A model generated the notes under the pieces. The model had not been told where the DNA came from, searched no databases, and saw nothing but the letters and a program-made list of their open reading frames with translations. A stretch of DNA of 64,000 nucleotides from Gallionella sp. (GTDB lineage: Bacteria; Pseudomonadota; Gammaproteobacteria; Burkholderiales; Gallionellaceae), in assembly GCA_028714075.1 (NCBI GenBank), contig JAQTMZ010000008.1, positions 38,269-102,268 of the forward strand, given 5' to 3'. Below, one piece after another: positions 10,501-18,135 of this stretch; positions within the stretch are counted from its first letter, which is position 1, and every line of letters begins with the position of its first letter. The position numbers and the translations under genes were made by a program.

Positions 10501-11676
10501 GCTCCAAATCAGTTCCCCCGTCGATATATCCAGCTCCCAACTACCTACCTTGGCAATGCGTTGCCCTTCGTTCAGCCGCGCCTCGCTCAGGCGCAACTTA
10601 TCTTCATTGAGGCGAATCTCTTCAGTCATCTGTCGCGCAAGTTCCTCGGCGCGTTCGCGCCGGGAAATCAGGAACGACACCAGGATAAACAACAGCACAC
10701 TGATGCTGCCACCCAATGCCAGAATGACTGTATTCAATGGTGATTGGAAGCCCGCCTCAAATTCGGGGCGACTGTGCAGGCGCACCGTCCACATATGTCC
10801 ATACGCATGGATAGCGCGCAAGGTGGTCATTTTCGGCGGAGCAGTACGCGTTCCGGCGGCTGGCTCACCCGCCGATACGAACATGCGCGCCTCATCGGTT
10901 TCCCCGTCGCCGTCAAAAATGACAAAATCCAGCAGGAGAGTCCGGTTGCCCAAAATGCCCTCCATCAGGTCATCGACACGGCAAGGGCTGTAAACGAATC
11001 CCTGCAACGCCTTCCAGCGTTGCTCCGGTGCGGCCAGCGGCTGATGTTTGCGATAAACCGGCACGTACATGAGAAAACCGGCCTGTTCCTTGCCATGCGT
11101 CTCCTGTACCAGTTTCACCTTGCCGGAAATGGCGGTCTTGCCGCTCTCTGCCGCCATATGCATGGCCTTGGCGCGGGTTGCCTCCGACAGCATGTCATAG
11201 CCGAAGGCCGCCAGGTTGCGCCCGGAAAAGGGTTCCAGGTAAATGATGGAGGTATAGAGCGGCCGCTCGCCGGGCGGGCGAACCGTATAGTCCGGAAACC
11301 CCTCGGCGCGTATTGCTCCGATATGCGCCTGCAATTCGGCAGGCTGGATGATCCGGCTGAAACCGACGCCCTGGATTCCCGGATAGTTTTGCTTGAGGTT
11401 CAAGCGCTCGATATAGGTGCGCCATTCCGCACGATTCACAGAATCACTGGCATCGAACAAACCGGCGCCACCGAGCAGAATCTGCTCATGCCGACGTAGT
11501 CGCGCTTCGATAGAGTAGATGACATCACGAACATGCAAATCGAATTGCTGCCCGGCACTTTTCATAACCTGTGCACGCAGGCCATACCAGGCTGCCAGTG
11601 TCAGCAAAAAACAGACCAGCAGAACTACCCAGGCAGGCCGGTTGCGGCGGTCGAACAAGTGTTGCCAATTATCCAA
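7588..11676 (-). CDS. CHASE-PAS hybrid sensor histidine kinase with two receivers
   Basis: A 1362-residue membrane kinase. TM1 (about 15-35), a large periplasmic CHASE-type sensor (about 60-300), TM2 (about 312-335), then four PAS/PAC modules ending in DITERK or DITGRK repeats (about 365-880). The HisKA box is FISTVSHELRTPL with the phospho-His near residue 889. The catalytic domain has NLLSNAAKFS, DNGPGIPDE and GGTGLGLSI. Two C-terminal receivers follow: VCEDSRD...LDLALPG...DKP (about 1122-1240) and HIEDDPD...LDLELPDG (about 1250-1360). In the second, Lys is in VKSRT and the usual Pro is missing. The start is TTG with a GGGAGG site. The ligand is unknown; CHASE domains bind small molecules such as cytokinins in some families. 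Confidence 0.93.
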   Translation of the reverse strand: MDNWQHLFDRRNRPAWVVLLVCFLLTLAAWYGLRAQVMKSAGQQFDLHVRDVIYSIEARLRRHEQILLGGAGLFDASDSVNRAEWRTYIERLNLKQNYPGIQGVGFSRIIQPAELQAHIGAIRAEGFPDYTVRPPGERPLYTSIIYLEPFSGRNLAAFGYDMLSEATRAKAMHMAAESGKTAISGKVKLVQETHGKEQAGFLMYVPVYRKHQPLAAPEQRWKALQGFVYSPCRVDDLMEGILGNRTLLLDFVIFDGDGETDEARMFVSAGEPAAGTRTAPPKMTTLRAIHAYGHMWTVRLHSRPEFEAGFQSPLNTVILALGGSISVLLFILVSFLISRRERAEELARQMTEEIRLNEDKLRLSEARLNEGQRIAKVGSWELDISTGELIWSDEIFKLFEMDKSQFQPTYEGFLNAIHPEDRDAVNRAYIESLGNHLPYEITHRLRMSDGRIKWVQERCTSNFDAGGKPIHSRGTIQDITERKIAEEELRQTKYLLDSIIENIPTMVFLKRASDLRFELFNNAGERLLGYSRSDLLGKNDYDFFPKEQADFFTAADRNVLASDKVLEIPEEPIKTASGEMRYFQTWKIALRDENGEPTHLLGISIDITGRKNAAESIARISNLHRAIVDGADHLIITTDTNGVIQSFNRSAESHFGYLAEELVGKATPAVFHDPDEVVRRAQELTAAGTPVEPGFEVFVARARQLFGGETHEWTYIRKDGSRFPVSLTVTALRDAHGEINAFLGIATDITERKRAEEELRKLSRAIEQSPVSVVITNAKGNIEYVNAKFSEVTGYTPEEVMGRNPRIVQSGLTPIEVYRSMWQTILAGSQWRGKLQNRKKSGELFWEEIHISAIRDSAGKTTNFVAVKEDITERIKVERMKNEFISTVSHELRTPLTSIRGALALIAGGVVGELPAAVKPLVDIAHKNSERLILLVNDILDIEKIEAGKMEFTAKPVKLMPLLHQALDGNRAYAEQYKVGYELEGEPPDVMVNVDANRLMQVFANLLSNAAKFSPAGSRVLVAAEHIDQRIRVMVKDNGPGIPDEFKGRIFQKFAQADSSDTRKKGGTGLGLSITKAIVEQMGGSIGFESQPNVQTVFYVEFPEWVERKLPEISHRNDGSAQRVLVCEDSRDAATILRTMLEQGGYGVDIAYDASQAKQLLAQGNYAAMTLDLALPGQSGISLIHELRGQEANANLPILVVSARAAEAMRESHGEQLGVVEWIDKPIDQDRLFFALNRVAGRLGHARPKVLHIEDDPDIFHVVSEVANEVVDMDQARNLAEARQMLGKCRYDLVILDLELPDGSGKELLPLLKGALPPIPVLVFSAYEIGREEAKEVSAALVKSRTDNEQLRATIKRLIGVE

Positions 11677-11750
11677 AGCGCCTCCCGATTACCTTTGTGC
11701 CCTATTTGAGCTCTTCCTTGAAACCTGCTCCTGCTAACGCACCATGCCGC

Positions 11751-13454
11751 TCAATCGTCTTCCAGCGAAGCGGTCGCGCGTATCACCTCTTCCAGCGAGG
11801 TCAGCCCGCGCAACGCCTTTTTGAAGCCGTCATAACGCAAGTTGTGAAATCCCTGCTGCACCGCAATGCTCATGATTTCGTCATAGTTGCGTTCGCGCAT
11901 GATCGCCTCGCGTATCTGCGGGGTGACTTTCAGGAATTCGTGGATGCCGACCCGCCCGGTGTAACCCGTCCCGCCGCAATGTTCGCAGCCTGCGCCTTTA
12001 TAAAACACCGGCAGTTCGGCACCTTCGCGCCAATAGAAATACTGGCGCAATTCCTCCGGCTCGTAGCTATGTTCTGCCTTGCAGAATTCGCACAGCCTTC
12101 TCACCAGCCGCTGCCCCATCACCCCGATGATGGACGGCGCCACGATGAAACGCTCCACGCCCATCTCCAGCAAGCGCGTGGTGGCCTGGATCGCATCGTT
12201 GGTGTGCAGCGTGGTCAGCACCAGATGGCCGGTCAACGCCGCCTGCGCGGCGATGCGTGCGGTTTCGGTATCGCGAATCTCGCCCACCAGGATGGCATCC
12301 GGATCCTGGCGCAACGCCGAGCGCAACACCTCTTTAAAACCCCGGCCAATCTTGTCATTGACCATCACCTGGTTCAGGGACGGCACATCGTATTCGACCG
12401 GGTCTTCGATGGTGATGATGTTGATGTCGCGCGTGTTGATGAAATTCAGCGCCGCATACAGTGTGGTGCTCTTGCCCGATCCGGTCGGGCCGGTCACGAA
12501 CAGGATGCCCTGCGGATGTTTCAGGGTTGCCTTGAACGGGCGCAACACCTCCGGTGAAATATCCAGCTTGTCCAGATTCAGGATGGCGCTGGTGTATAGC
12601 GAGCCCAGAATGCGCATCACCACTTTTTCGCCATACATGACGGGCAGGCAGGAAACCCGCAAATCCAGCGCTTTCATCGACAATTCAAAACTGATCCTGC
12701 CATCCTGCGGTTTGCGCCGCTCGGTGATATCCATCCCGGATGAGATTTTGTAACGCGATGCAAGCGGCAATGCCATTTCTTTGGGCAAAAACAACCGGTC
12801 CACCAGTTCCCCGTCGATCCGGTAGCGCACGACCACCTCGTTCTTTTTCGGCTCGATGTGGATATCCGAGGCGCGTTCCTTGAGCGCCAGCAGAATGATC
12901 GAATCGGCAAGCTCGACGAGCGGTTTGGAGTCGAGCAGTTTGGCCAGCGCCACATCGCTTAACTCCCCGGACTGAAATACGGTCAGGTCCAGACTTGTCG
13001 CCAGCACATCCACATTCTGGGTGGATTGATAATTTACCCTGATCGCAGAATCAAGCTCGTCCCGGAAACAAAACACCGGGCTGACCTTGCCCATCAATAA
13101 ATTCTCCAGTGCCGCAATCGCCTGCGAATCGTTGGGGTTGGACATTCCCACCGTTACCGCATTGCCGAGCCGATAGAGCGGAATGGCCTGATAGCGTTGT
13201 GCGATATCCTTGGTCAGCAGGGAAACCATGTCATCCTGAAACAGGGTTTTGCTGAGGTTGACGTAAGTGCGGTTCATCTGGCTCGCCAACAAGTCGCCCG
13301 CCGTGTCGCGGTCCAGATAACCGTCCTGGATGACGAACTGCGCAAACTCGACCGCATCGTTCTTGGCCGCTCTGGTCATTCCTGCCAGCGGCACGGGTGG
13401 AACACTTCCCTTTTCCTGAAAGCTTGCGATCAGCGCTTCGGTCAGTTCTATCAT
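11751..13454 (-). CDS. GspE/PilB-type secretion or pilus ATPase with MshEN-like N-terminus
   Basis: A 567-residue hexameric-type ATPase. Walker A is GPTGSGKSTT (near residue 323), the Asp box IEDPVEYD, Walker B ILVGEIRDTETA, the His box LTTLHTNDA, and a C-terminal zinc site with CEFC and CEHC (about 453-490). The N-terminal 150 residues look like a T2SSE_N/MshEN domain: FVIQDGYLDRDTAGDLLASQ, then IPLYRLGNAVTVGMSNPND. MshEN domains in some relatives bind c-di-GMP, but the canonical RLG start of the binding motif is not clear here. No other pilus or type II secretion genes are nearby. It is encoded between a zinc-ribbon gene (TGATG overlap upstream) and the hybrid kinase, so its job may be regulatory, or it may serve a machine encoded elsewhere. 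Confidence 0.92.
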   Translation of the reverse strand: MIELTEALIASFQEKGSVPPVPLAGMTRAAKNDAVEFAQFVIQDGYLDRDTAGDLLASQMNRTYVNLSKTLFQDDMVSLLTKDIAQRYQAIPLYRLGNAVTVGMSNPNDSQAIAALENLLMGKVSPVFCFRDELDSAIRVNYQSTQNVDVLATSLDLTVFQSGELSDVALAKLLDSKPLVELADSIILLALKERASDIHIEPKKNEVVVRYRIDGELVDRLFLPKEMALPLASRYKISSGMDITERRKPQDGRISFELSMKALDLRVSCLPVMYGEKVVMRILGSLYTSAILNLDKLDISPEVLRPFKATLKHPQGILFVTGPTGSGKSTTLYAALNFINTRDINIITIEDPVEYDVPSLNQVMVNDKIGRGFKEVLRSALRQDPDAILVGEIRDTETARIAAQAALTGHLVLTTLHTNDAIQATTRLLEMGVERFIVAPSIIGVMGQRLVRRLCEFCKAEHSYEPEELRQYFYWREGAELPVFYKGAGCEHCGGTGYTGRVGIHEFLKVTPQIREAIMRERNYDEIMSIAVQQGFHNLRYDGFKKALRGLTSLEEVIRATASLEDD

Positions 13455-13768
13455 CAGAATCTCTTTCTGCGCTTGGCTAGCAGTTTGCGAATATCGTCCT
13501 GCGTAACATGCACTTTATGGGTTGACTCCAGAAACTGCTTCTCTTGTGCCGCCTGTTGCACAATCTGCTCAAGATTGAAACGATGATCGGCATCGGCAAT
13601 GGCTTGACCATCCCCCGCCGCAACCTCGGCCAGACTTATTCCGCAACGGCCGCAGAATACATCGCCCGCCCCGGCAACGAAGCCGCAGCGGCAACGGGTA
13701 GGTTCCAATGCGATACCGCATGTACCGCAAAAAACATAGCCCGCCGGATTGATGTGATTGCAGCTCAC
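13454..13768 (-). CDS. Small double zinc-ribbon protein
   Basis: A 104-residue protein with two CxxC-type zinc-ribbon knuckles at its N-terminus (FCGTCG, then CRCGF and FCGRCG; the first Cys is near residue 3) and a charged helical C-terminus (HVTQDDIRKLLAKRRKRF). Function is not known. It starts at GTG 13768, overlapping the upstream receiver stop in a GTGA junction, and its own TGA overlaps the ATPase ATG in a TGATG junction. This tight coupling suggests a fixed stoichiometry with the receiver and the GspE-like ATPase, perhaps as an adaptor. That role is inference. Confidence 0.8.
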   Translation of the reverse strand: MSCNHINPAGYVFCGTCGIALEPTRCRCGFVAGAGDVFCGRCGISLAEVAAGDGQAIADADHRFNLEQIVQQAAQEKQFLESTHKVHVTQDDIRKLLAKRRKRF

Positions 13769-14181
13769 GATTGCGCAACCTTATTAACTGCCTTGATTTC
13801 CGCCATATATTCACCCCATGTTTCGCTGATCGCCTTGCTCAACTCCTCGGCGGTCGCATTTTTCAGGATATAGTTATATGCGCCGCTATCGATACAATCC
13901 TTCACGGTTTCAAGGGCATTCAACGAAGTCAGCATCACCACCAGGGTTCTGTTATTAATTGCCATGATTTTTTTCAGGACGCTGATCCCGTCCATCTTCG
14001 GCATATTGATATCGAGCAGCACCATGTCAGGCTGATGCTGCCTGTACAGGCTTAATGCCTGCTCTCCGTCTGTTGCTTCTGCGATCACCTCCGCGCCCAA
14101 TGAAGTAACAATCAAGCCGATCAAGCTGCGGATATGCGGCTCATCGTCCGCAATCAATACACGAGCTTTGCGTTTTTCCAT
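13765..14181 (-). CDS. Single-domain response regulator, first gene of the operon
   Basis: A 138-residue receiver: LIADDEPHIR, acceptor Asp in MVLLDINMPKMDGIS, MLTSLN and Lys in YILKNATAEE. The usual Pro after the Lys is Asn here, a mild departure. A short C-terminal extension follows. I chose ATG 14181 because a strong AGAGGGG ribosome site lies just upstream; the frame is open 9 codons further. It heads the seven-gene minus-strand operon running to 5125, and its promoter must lie in the 14182-14280 gap. Confidence 0.9.
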   Translation of the reverse strand: MEKRKARVLIADDEPHIRSLIGLIVTSLGAEVIAEATDGEQALSLYRQHQPDMVLLDINMPKMDGISVLKKIMAINNRTLVVMLTSLNALETVKDCIDSGAYNYILKNATAEELSKAISETWGEYMAEIKAVNKVAQS

Positions 14182-14281
14182 GCACCCCTCTTGGCTGTCA
14201 TTCAGCAATATTTGAATCTACAGCTTGAATACTAGCAAAAAAACCTATGCGGCGCGCGCTTCTTGCCACGCAAGCACAAAT

Positions 14282-14310
14282 AAAAAAGCCCGGTTTTTCC
14301 GGGCTTTTTT
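14282..14310 (-). terminator. Rho-independent terminator of the glycine-zipper gene
   Basis: A perfect GC-rich hairpin, AGCCCGG - TTTTT - CCGGGCT, with A-tract and T-tract on either side, located 10 bases after the stop of the minus-strand gene at 14321-15043. The flanking A/T tracts make it potentially bidirectional. It also insulates the signalling operon promoter downstream. Confidence 0.9.
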
Positions 14311-14320
14311 GTGGGTAAAA

Positions 14321-15043
14321 TCACTGGTAGTTAGGTCTATCCCTGCGGCTCTCGCGCCGGTCTTGCCGGTCGTCATAACGCCGCTTTTGCGGCTCTTCAT
14401 AGCGTTGGCTCTGTTGGTCGTCGATGACGCTCACGCCGACACGGATCGTCGAACCGGGCTGGTATGGCAGCGTGGTCGTGATGTCCCGGTCATTGTAGCG
14501 ATAGGTCACGTTGTAGCCCTTGATGACTTCGCGGCTGGATTCCACTTGGCGGCAACGCTCGACCTGCTCGGTGCGCGGCTGATCCGGGTTGGCGACACGG
14601 TCGCCGATCAACACACCCGCAACACCGCCCGCAGCAGTCGCGGCCTTATTGCCCGTGCCGCCGCCGACCTGTCCGCCCAGCACCGCACCGGCCACGCCAC
14701 CCACGATACCGCCGGTTGCGGAACGGTTGCTGTCCGGATTGGCGACGCGGTCACCGATCACCGCACCGGCTACCGCGCCGGCGCCGGTCGCAACCGTGCT
14801 GCCTTTGCCGCCGCCGACCTGGCTACCCAGCAGGCCACCCGCGACGCCGCCGATTATCGCGCCGCTCATGGAACGTTCTTTGGGCGCGGCCTGCACGGTT
14901 TCAGTCGTGCATTCGCGGCGCGGTTCGCTGACTCGTTCATAGATCGGTGTGCTGGAAATCACCCGCGCGGTATCGGTAAAATCCGCCGCAGATGCGTTGC
15001 CATACAAGGAAATCAGGCTCAATACCAACAGGCTTTTTTTCAT
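14321..15043 (-). CDS. Exported glycine-zipper (2TM) protein with duplicated zipper
   Basis: A 240-residue secreted protein with a Sec signal peptide (MKKSLLVLSLISLYGNASA, cleavage before AD). It has no lipobox Cys, unlike SlyB/Pcp-type lipoproteins. Two copies of a glycine-zipper hairpin follow: GGVAGGLLGSQVGGGKGS...GDRVANPD (about 65-103) and GGVAGAVLGGQVGGGTGN...GDRVANPD (about 112-153), clearly an internal duplication. The C-terminus contains a YRYNDRDITTTLPYQPG segment and ends in an Arg/Asp/Gln-rich tail. Glycine-zipper domains insert in membranes; an envelope structural or stress role is likely but not established. It is a single gene with its own RBS (GGAGC) and terminator. Confidence 0.85.
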   Translation of the reverse strand: MKKSLLVLSLISLYGNASAADFTDTARVISSTPIYERVSEPRRECTTETVQAAPKERSMSGAIIGGVAGGLLGSQVGGGKGSTVATGAGAVAGAVIGDRVANPDSNRSATGGIVGGVAGAVLGGQVGGGTGNKAATAAGGVAGVLIGDRVANPDQPRTEQVERCRQVESSREVIKGYNVTYRYNDRDITTTLPYQPGSTIRVGVSVIDDQQSQRYEEPQKRRYDDRQDRRESRRDRPNYQ

Positions 15044-15159
15044 TTCTTTTGCTCCTTTTGTAAACCGCCGTTATTCACGGGACGGCATTATGACTTCGCG
15101 GTCGCCCAAATGTTCAAAAACAATTGTTTCAAAATGTTGTCCGGCTACCGCAAGACCCC

Positions 15160-15810
15160 TCACGCTGCCCGGCGGCGGTGGCGGATGAATTCCCGGATGG
15201 CGGGCAAAAACGAAAGCACAATGATGCCGAGAATCATCGCAGTGAGGTTGTTCTTGATGACCGGGATGTTGCCGAAAAAATAACCTGCCACGGTGAGGCT
15301 GCCGATCCACGCCAGGCTGCCCAGCGCGCTGAACAGCATGAACAGGCGGTAGCGCATCAGCCCGATACCCGCCACGAACGGCGCGAAGCAGCGAATGATC
15401 GGCAGAAAGCGCGCGAAGATGATGGTCTTGCCGCCATGCTTTTCATAGAAAGCATGGGTCTTGTCGAGGTGCTCGCGCTTGATGAGTCCGTTCGTGCGTT
15501 TCAGCAAGCGCAACCCGATCAGCCTGCCGATCCAGTAGTTGGTGTTGTCGCCGCCGAATGCCGCAAGCATCAGCAGCGGGGCGAGCAACTCCAGTTGCAG
15601 CGCTCCCATCCCGCACAGCGCGCCCGCCACGAACAGCAGGGAATCGCCGGGCAGAAAAGGCATAATCACCAGCCCGGTTTCGCAATAAATAATCAAAAAT
15701 AAAATGGCATAAATCCATATACCGTATTGCTGGGCAAGCGACAGCAGGTGCGCGTCAAGATGCAGGATGACGTCGATAAACAAACTGAGCAAATCCAAAA
15801 AACTCTCCAT
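15160..15810 (-). CDS. DedA-family membrane protein
   Basis: A 216-residue inner-membrane protein of the DedA/SNARE-associated family, which includes undecaprenyl-phosphate and phospholipid flippases. The hallmark segments are YCETGLVIMPFLPGDSLLF (about 43-61), GDNTNYWIGR, and FARFLPIIRCFAPFVAGIG with the conserved Arg. Several hydrophobic helices and a basic C-terminus (REFIRHRRRAA) are visible. Length is typical. It closely matches the E. coli YqjA/YghB group; the exact substrate cannot be read from sequence. Confidence 0.93.
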   Translation of the reverse strand: MESFLDLLSLFIDVILHLDAHLLSLAQQYGIWIYAILFLIIYCETGLVIMPFLPGDSLLFVAGALCGMGALQLELLAPLLMLAAFGGDNTNYWIGRLIGLRLLKRTNGLIKREHLDKTHAFYEKHGGKTIIFARFLPIIRCFAPFVAGIGLMRYRLFMLFSALGSLAWIGSLTVAGYFFGNIPVIKNNLTAMILGIIVLSFLPAIREFIRHRRRAA

Positions 15811-15864
15811 TCATGATTCGATAATTAATTTTGCGGCCAAGGCAGCATTTTACAGGAACTACCC

Positions 15865-17289
15865 CTACCTCTTCCCCCGCGCCTCCGCCATTTCCCGCAA
15901 CTCGCGCAAATCGGTCTCCACTATGGAAAGCTGATAAAAACTTCCGCCCGCCTGTTTCGCCAATTCGAGCTGTTCTATCGCGGCAAACAGGTTGCCCTGC
16001 CATGCGTAGGCGTAGGCTTGCGCCTGATGCTGTTCGAGGCGTTTGCCTTGTATGGCATAACCGTGCGCCTGCAGGCTGTATAACGTGGTATCGCTGGGGT
16101 GGCGCACGAGCTGCTCGGTGAGCAGTTTGATGGCGTCTTCCGCCTGGTTGCTTTGCAGCAACAGGTCGGCGTAGTCGTAAATCAGCGCGCGATGCTGCGG
16201 GTAATTCTGTACGGCGGTACGGTAAAACGCCAGGGCGTCGGCGTCATTTTTTGCGGCGCGTTTCACTTGTCCGGCGAGGGTTTCTATCATCGGATTGCTC
16301 TTGGCCTGCTTGCGCAATATCGCCAATTCCTGCTCTGCGCGCTTGATTTCATTGTTGCGCAGCAATGCGCCCACCAGCCCGTAGCGTTGCGCGACCGGGT
16401 TGCCGTGCTTTTGCGCGCCCAGCGCGTCGCTGAAATAAGTGATGGCATCCGGCGCGTTCTTTTGCGCGGCGATGAGCTTGGTGCGCACCAGCTGGAAATC
16501 CAGGCTGTCCTCGATCAGGCGATAAGGCTGTTTATGCACGCGGTTCTCGATGTCGGCAACGCGCTCGCTGGTGATCGGGTGGGTGCGCAAATAACCCGGC
16601 ATGTTTCCATCCAGCAGGCGGGTGGCTTTTTGCAGGCGCTCCAGAAATTCCGGCATCGCATGGATGTTGAAATTGGATTTTTGCAGAATTTCCAGGCCGA
16701 TGCGGTCCGCTTCCTGCTCATGGGTGCGCGTGAAATCGAGCTGCTTCTGCATGGAATGCGCCTGAACGCCGGTCATGGCCGCCTGCGCTGCCTGCGGGTT
16801 GCTGCGTGCGGCGAGTATCGCGAAGGCGATGGCGGCCATCGAAGCCAGGCTGTCGCCTTTTTGCCCCGCCACCATGCGCGCCAGATGGTGCTGCGTGACG
16901 TGGGCAATTTCATGGCCGAGCACGGAGGCCAATTCCGATTCGCTCTGCACGATCAGCAGCAGCCCGCTGTTCACGCCGATGAAACCACCCGGCATCGCAA
17001 AAGCGTTGACGCTGTAATCGTTGAGCGAAAAAAACTCAAACCCCAAGCCGGGTTCCGTGCTGTTTTCAACCAGCCGGGAGCCGAGCTGGTTGAGATAATC
17101 GTTGATCTCGGCATCGTCCAGGTACTGCTTGCTGGCGCGTATCTGCATCATGCTTTGCTGGCCGATCTGGCGCTCCTGCACCGGCGTAAGCACGGCCTGC
17201 GAGACATCGCCCAAATCCGGCAACCCATCGCCCACGGCGCAGGGCGAAAGGCACAGCAACAGCAACAGGGTCAGTTTCTTCATGGGCAT
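15865..17289 (-). CDS. bepA: BepA-like periplasmic M48 metalloprotease with TPR domain
   Basis: A 474-residue exported protein matching the E. coli BepA/YfgC layout (487 aa). It has a signal peptide (MPMKKLTLLLLLCLSPCAVG), an M48 zinc protease domain with HEIAHVTQHH (about 135) and the third-ligand region EQEADRIGLEIL, then a C-terminal TPR superhelix (about 290-470). BepA promotes assembly or degradation of outer-membrane proteins such as LptD at the BAM complex. I take MPMKK at 17289 as the start, since the longer frame to 17331 adds a charged stretch before the signal. It is a single gene on the minus strand. Confidence 0.92.
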   Translation of the reverse strand: MPMKKLTLLLLLCLSPCAVGDGLPDLGDVSQAVLTPVQERQIGQQSMMQIRASKQYLDDAEINDYLNQLGSRLVENSTEPGLGFEFFSLNDYSVNAFAMPGGFIGVNSGLLLIVQSESELASVLGHEIAHVTQHHLARMVAGQKGDSLASMAAIAFAILAARSNPQAAQAAMTGVQAHSMQKQLDFTRTHEQEADRIGLEILQKSNFNIHAMPEFLERLQKATRLLDGNMPGYLRTHPITSERVADIENRVHKQPYRLIEDSLDFQLVRTKLIAAQKNAPDAITYFSDALGAQKHGNPVAQRYGLVGALLRNNEIKRAEQELAILRKQAKSNPMIETLAGQVKRAAKNDADALAFYRTAVQNYPQHRALIYDYADLLLQSNQAEDAIKLLTEQLVRHPSDTTLYSLQAHGYAIQGKRLEQHQAQAYAYAWQGNLFAAIEQLELAKQAGGSFYQLSIVETDLRELREMAEARGKR

Positions 17290-17481
17290 ATGATAATCGT
17301 TTTCTTTACCAGTTCCCCTGCCCCATGCCAACTTTTACAAGGGACAGGGTACCGATAAGCTGTCCCGAGCGCAGTCAGGCGAAGCACATCGGGCCGTATA
17401 GCCAAACAAAAACCAAACAAAAAATTGACGCGCAACCCGCAAACCCGCATACTGAAAACGTACATTTTTCAGGACATAATT

Positions 17482-17739
17482 ATGAATGCCATTCATGCGG
17501 GAATTACCATCGGCGTCACCGAGTTGCGCGAATCGCCCACGCGCATCCTCAAACGGGCGGAAGACGAGGATCAGGCCGTCGCCATCCTCAACCACAACAA
17601 GCCCGCCGGTTACATCATCTCTCCCCGGATGATGGAAGCTATGCTGGACTCCATCGCCGACCGCGTCGCCGAGAACCGCGCGAAAAGCCGTATGGCAACG
17701 CTGGGCAAGGCGCGCAAGGTCAAGCTGGATGAGCTATGA
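17482..17739 (+). CDS. Phd/YefM-family antitoxin
   Basis: An 85-residue antitoxin of a type II toxin-antitoxin pair. The N-terminal Phd/YefM fold is visible (ITIGVTELRESPTRILKR, then AVAILNHNKPAGYIISPRM), which binds operator DNA. The C-terminal helix (RVAENRAKSRMATL) would wrap the toxin. ATG 17482 has an AGGA site 8 bases upstream. Its last 11 bases overlap the toxin start, the usual arrangement for co-translation. The pair is presumably autoregulated from the AT-rich upstream region near 17400-17480. Confidence 0.9.
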   Translation: MNAIHAGITIGVTELRESPTRILKRAEDEDQAVAILNHNKPAGYIISPRMMEAMLDSIADRVAENRAKSRMATLGKARKVKLDEL

Positions 17740-18016
17740 ACTCGCCATCCATCCCGATGCCGAAAAGGAATGGGCAAAACTGGATGGCAGCATCAAACGC
17801 CGCTTCAAGGAAAAACTCGCCAACGAACGCCTCAAGCACCCGCGCGTAGCCAAGGACACGCTCCGTGAACTGCCCGACTGCTACAAGATAAAAATCACCA
17901 CCCCGCAATTCCGCCTGATTTACCACGTCAACGATGAAAAACGGCTGCTGACTATCTTGTCCGTGGCGACGCGGGACGATGTGTATGCTGAGTTGCGGAT
18001 GAGGTTGGGGACGTAG
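17729..18016 (+). CDS. RelE/StbE-family mRNA interferase toxin
   Basis: A 95-residue toxin of the RelE/ParE superfamily. It begins MSYELAIHPDAEKEWAKLD and contains the family segments RELPDCYKIKI and FRLIYHVNDEKRLLTILSV, including the basic and aromatic residues used for ribosome-dependent mRNA cleavage in RelE/YoeB-like toxins. Full-length for the family, with no frameshift. It overlaps the antitoxin by 11 bases. Cleavage activity rather than gyrase inhibition is inferred from RelE/StbE-like sequence, not proved. Confidence 0.9.
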   Translation: MSYELAIHPDAEKEWAKLDGSIKRRFKEKLANERLKHPRVAKDTLRELPDCYKIKITTPQFRLIYHVNDEKRLLTILSVATRDDVYAELRMRLGT

Positions 18017-18020
18017 AGTC

Positions 18021-18097
18021 GTAGGCTGGGGTGAGCCTGCGAACCCCAGCATCGGGCAACCTTGAAACGCTGGGGTGCGTACCTTACCCCAGCCTAC
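18021..18097. repeat. Nested palindromic intergenic repeat (GTAGGCTGGGGT family)
   Basis: Outer arms GTAGGCTGGGGT (18021-18032) and ACCCCAGCCTAC (18086-18097) are perfect 12-bp inverted repeats. Inside them AACCCCAGC (18042-18050) and GCTGGGGT (18069-18076) form a second inverted pair, so the unit can fold as two stacked hairpins or a cruciform. It fills the gap between the convergent toxin gene and BRCT gene and could terminate both. Repeats of this general look are common between genes in proteobacteria. Confidence 0.85.
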
Positions 18098-18135
18098 CTG
18101 GCTACGGTTACTGCCGAATGTGCCTTACGTGCGAT

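Noticed and set aside
11751..13454. Start of a full type II secretion or type IV pilus operon
   Set aside because: No secretin, pseudopilin, prepilin peptidase or platform gene is adjacent; only the ATPase is present.
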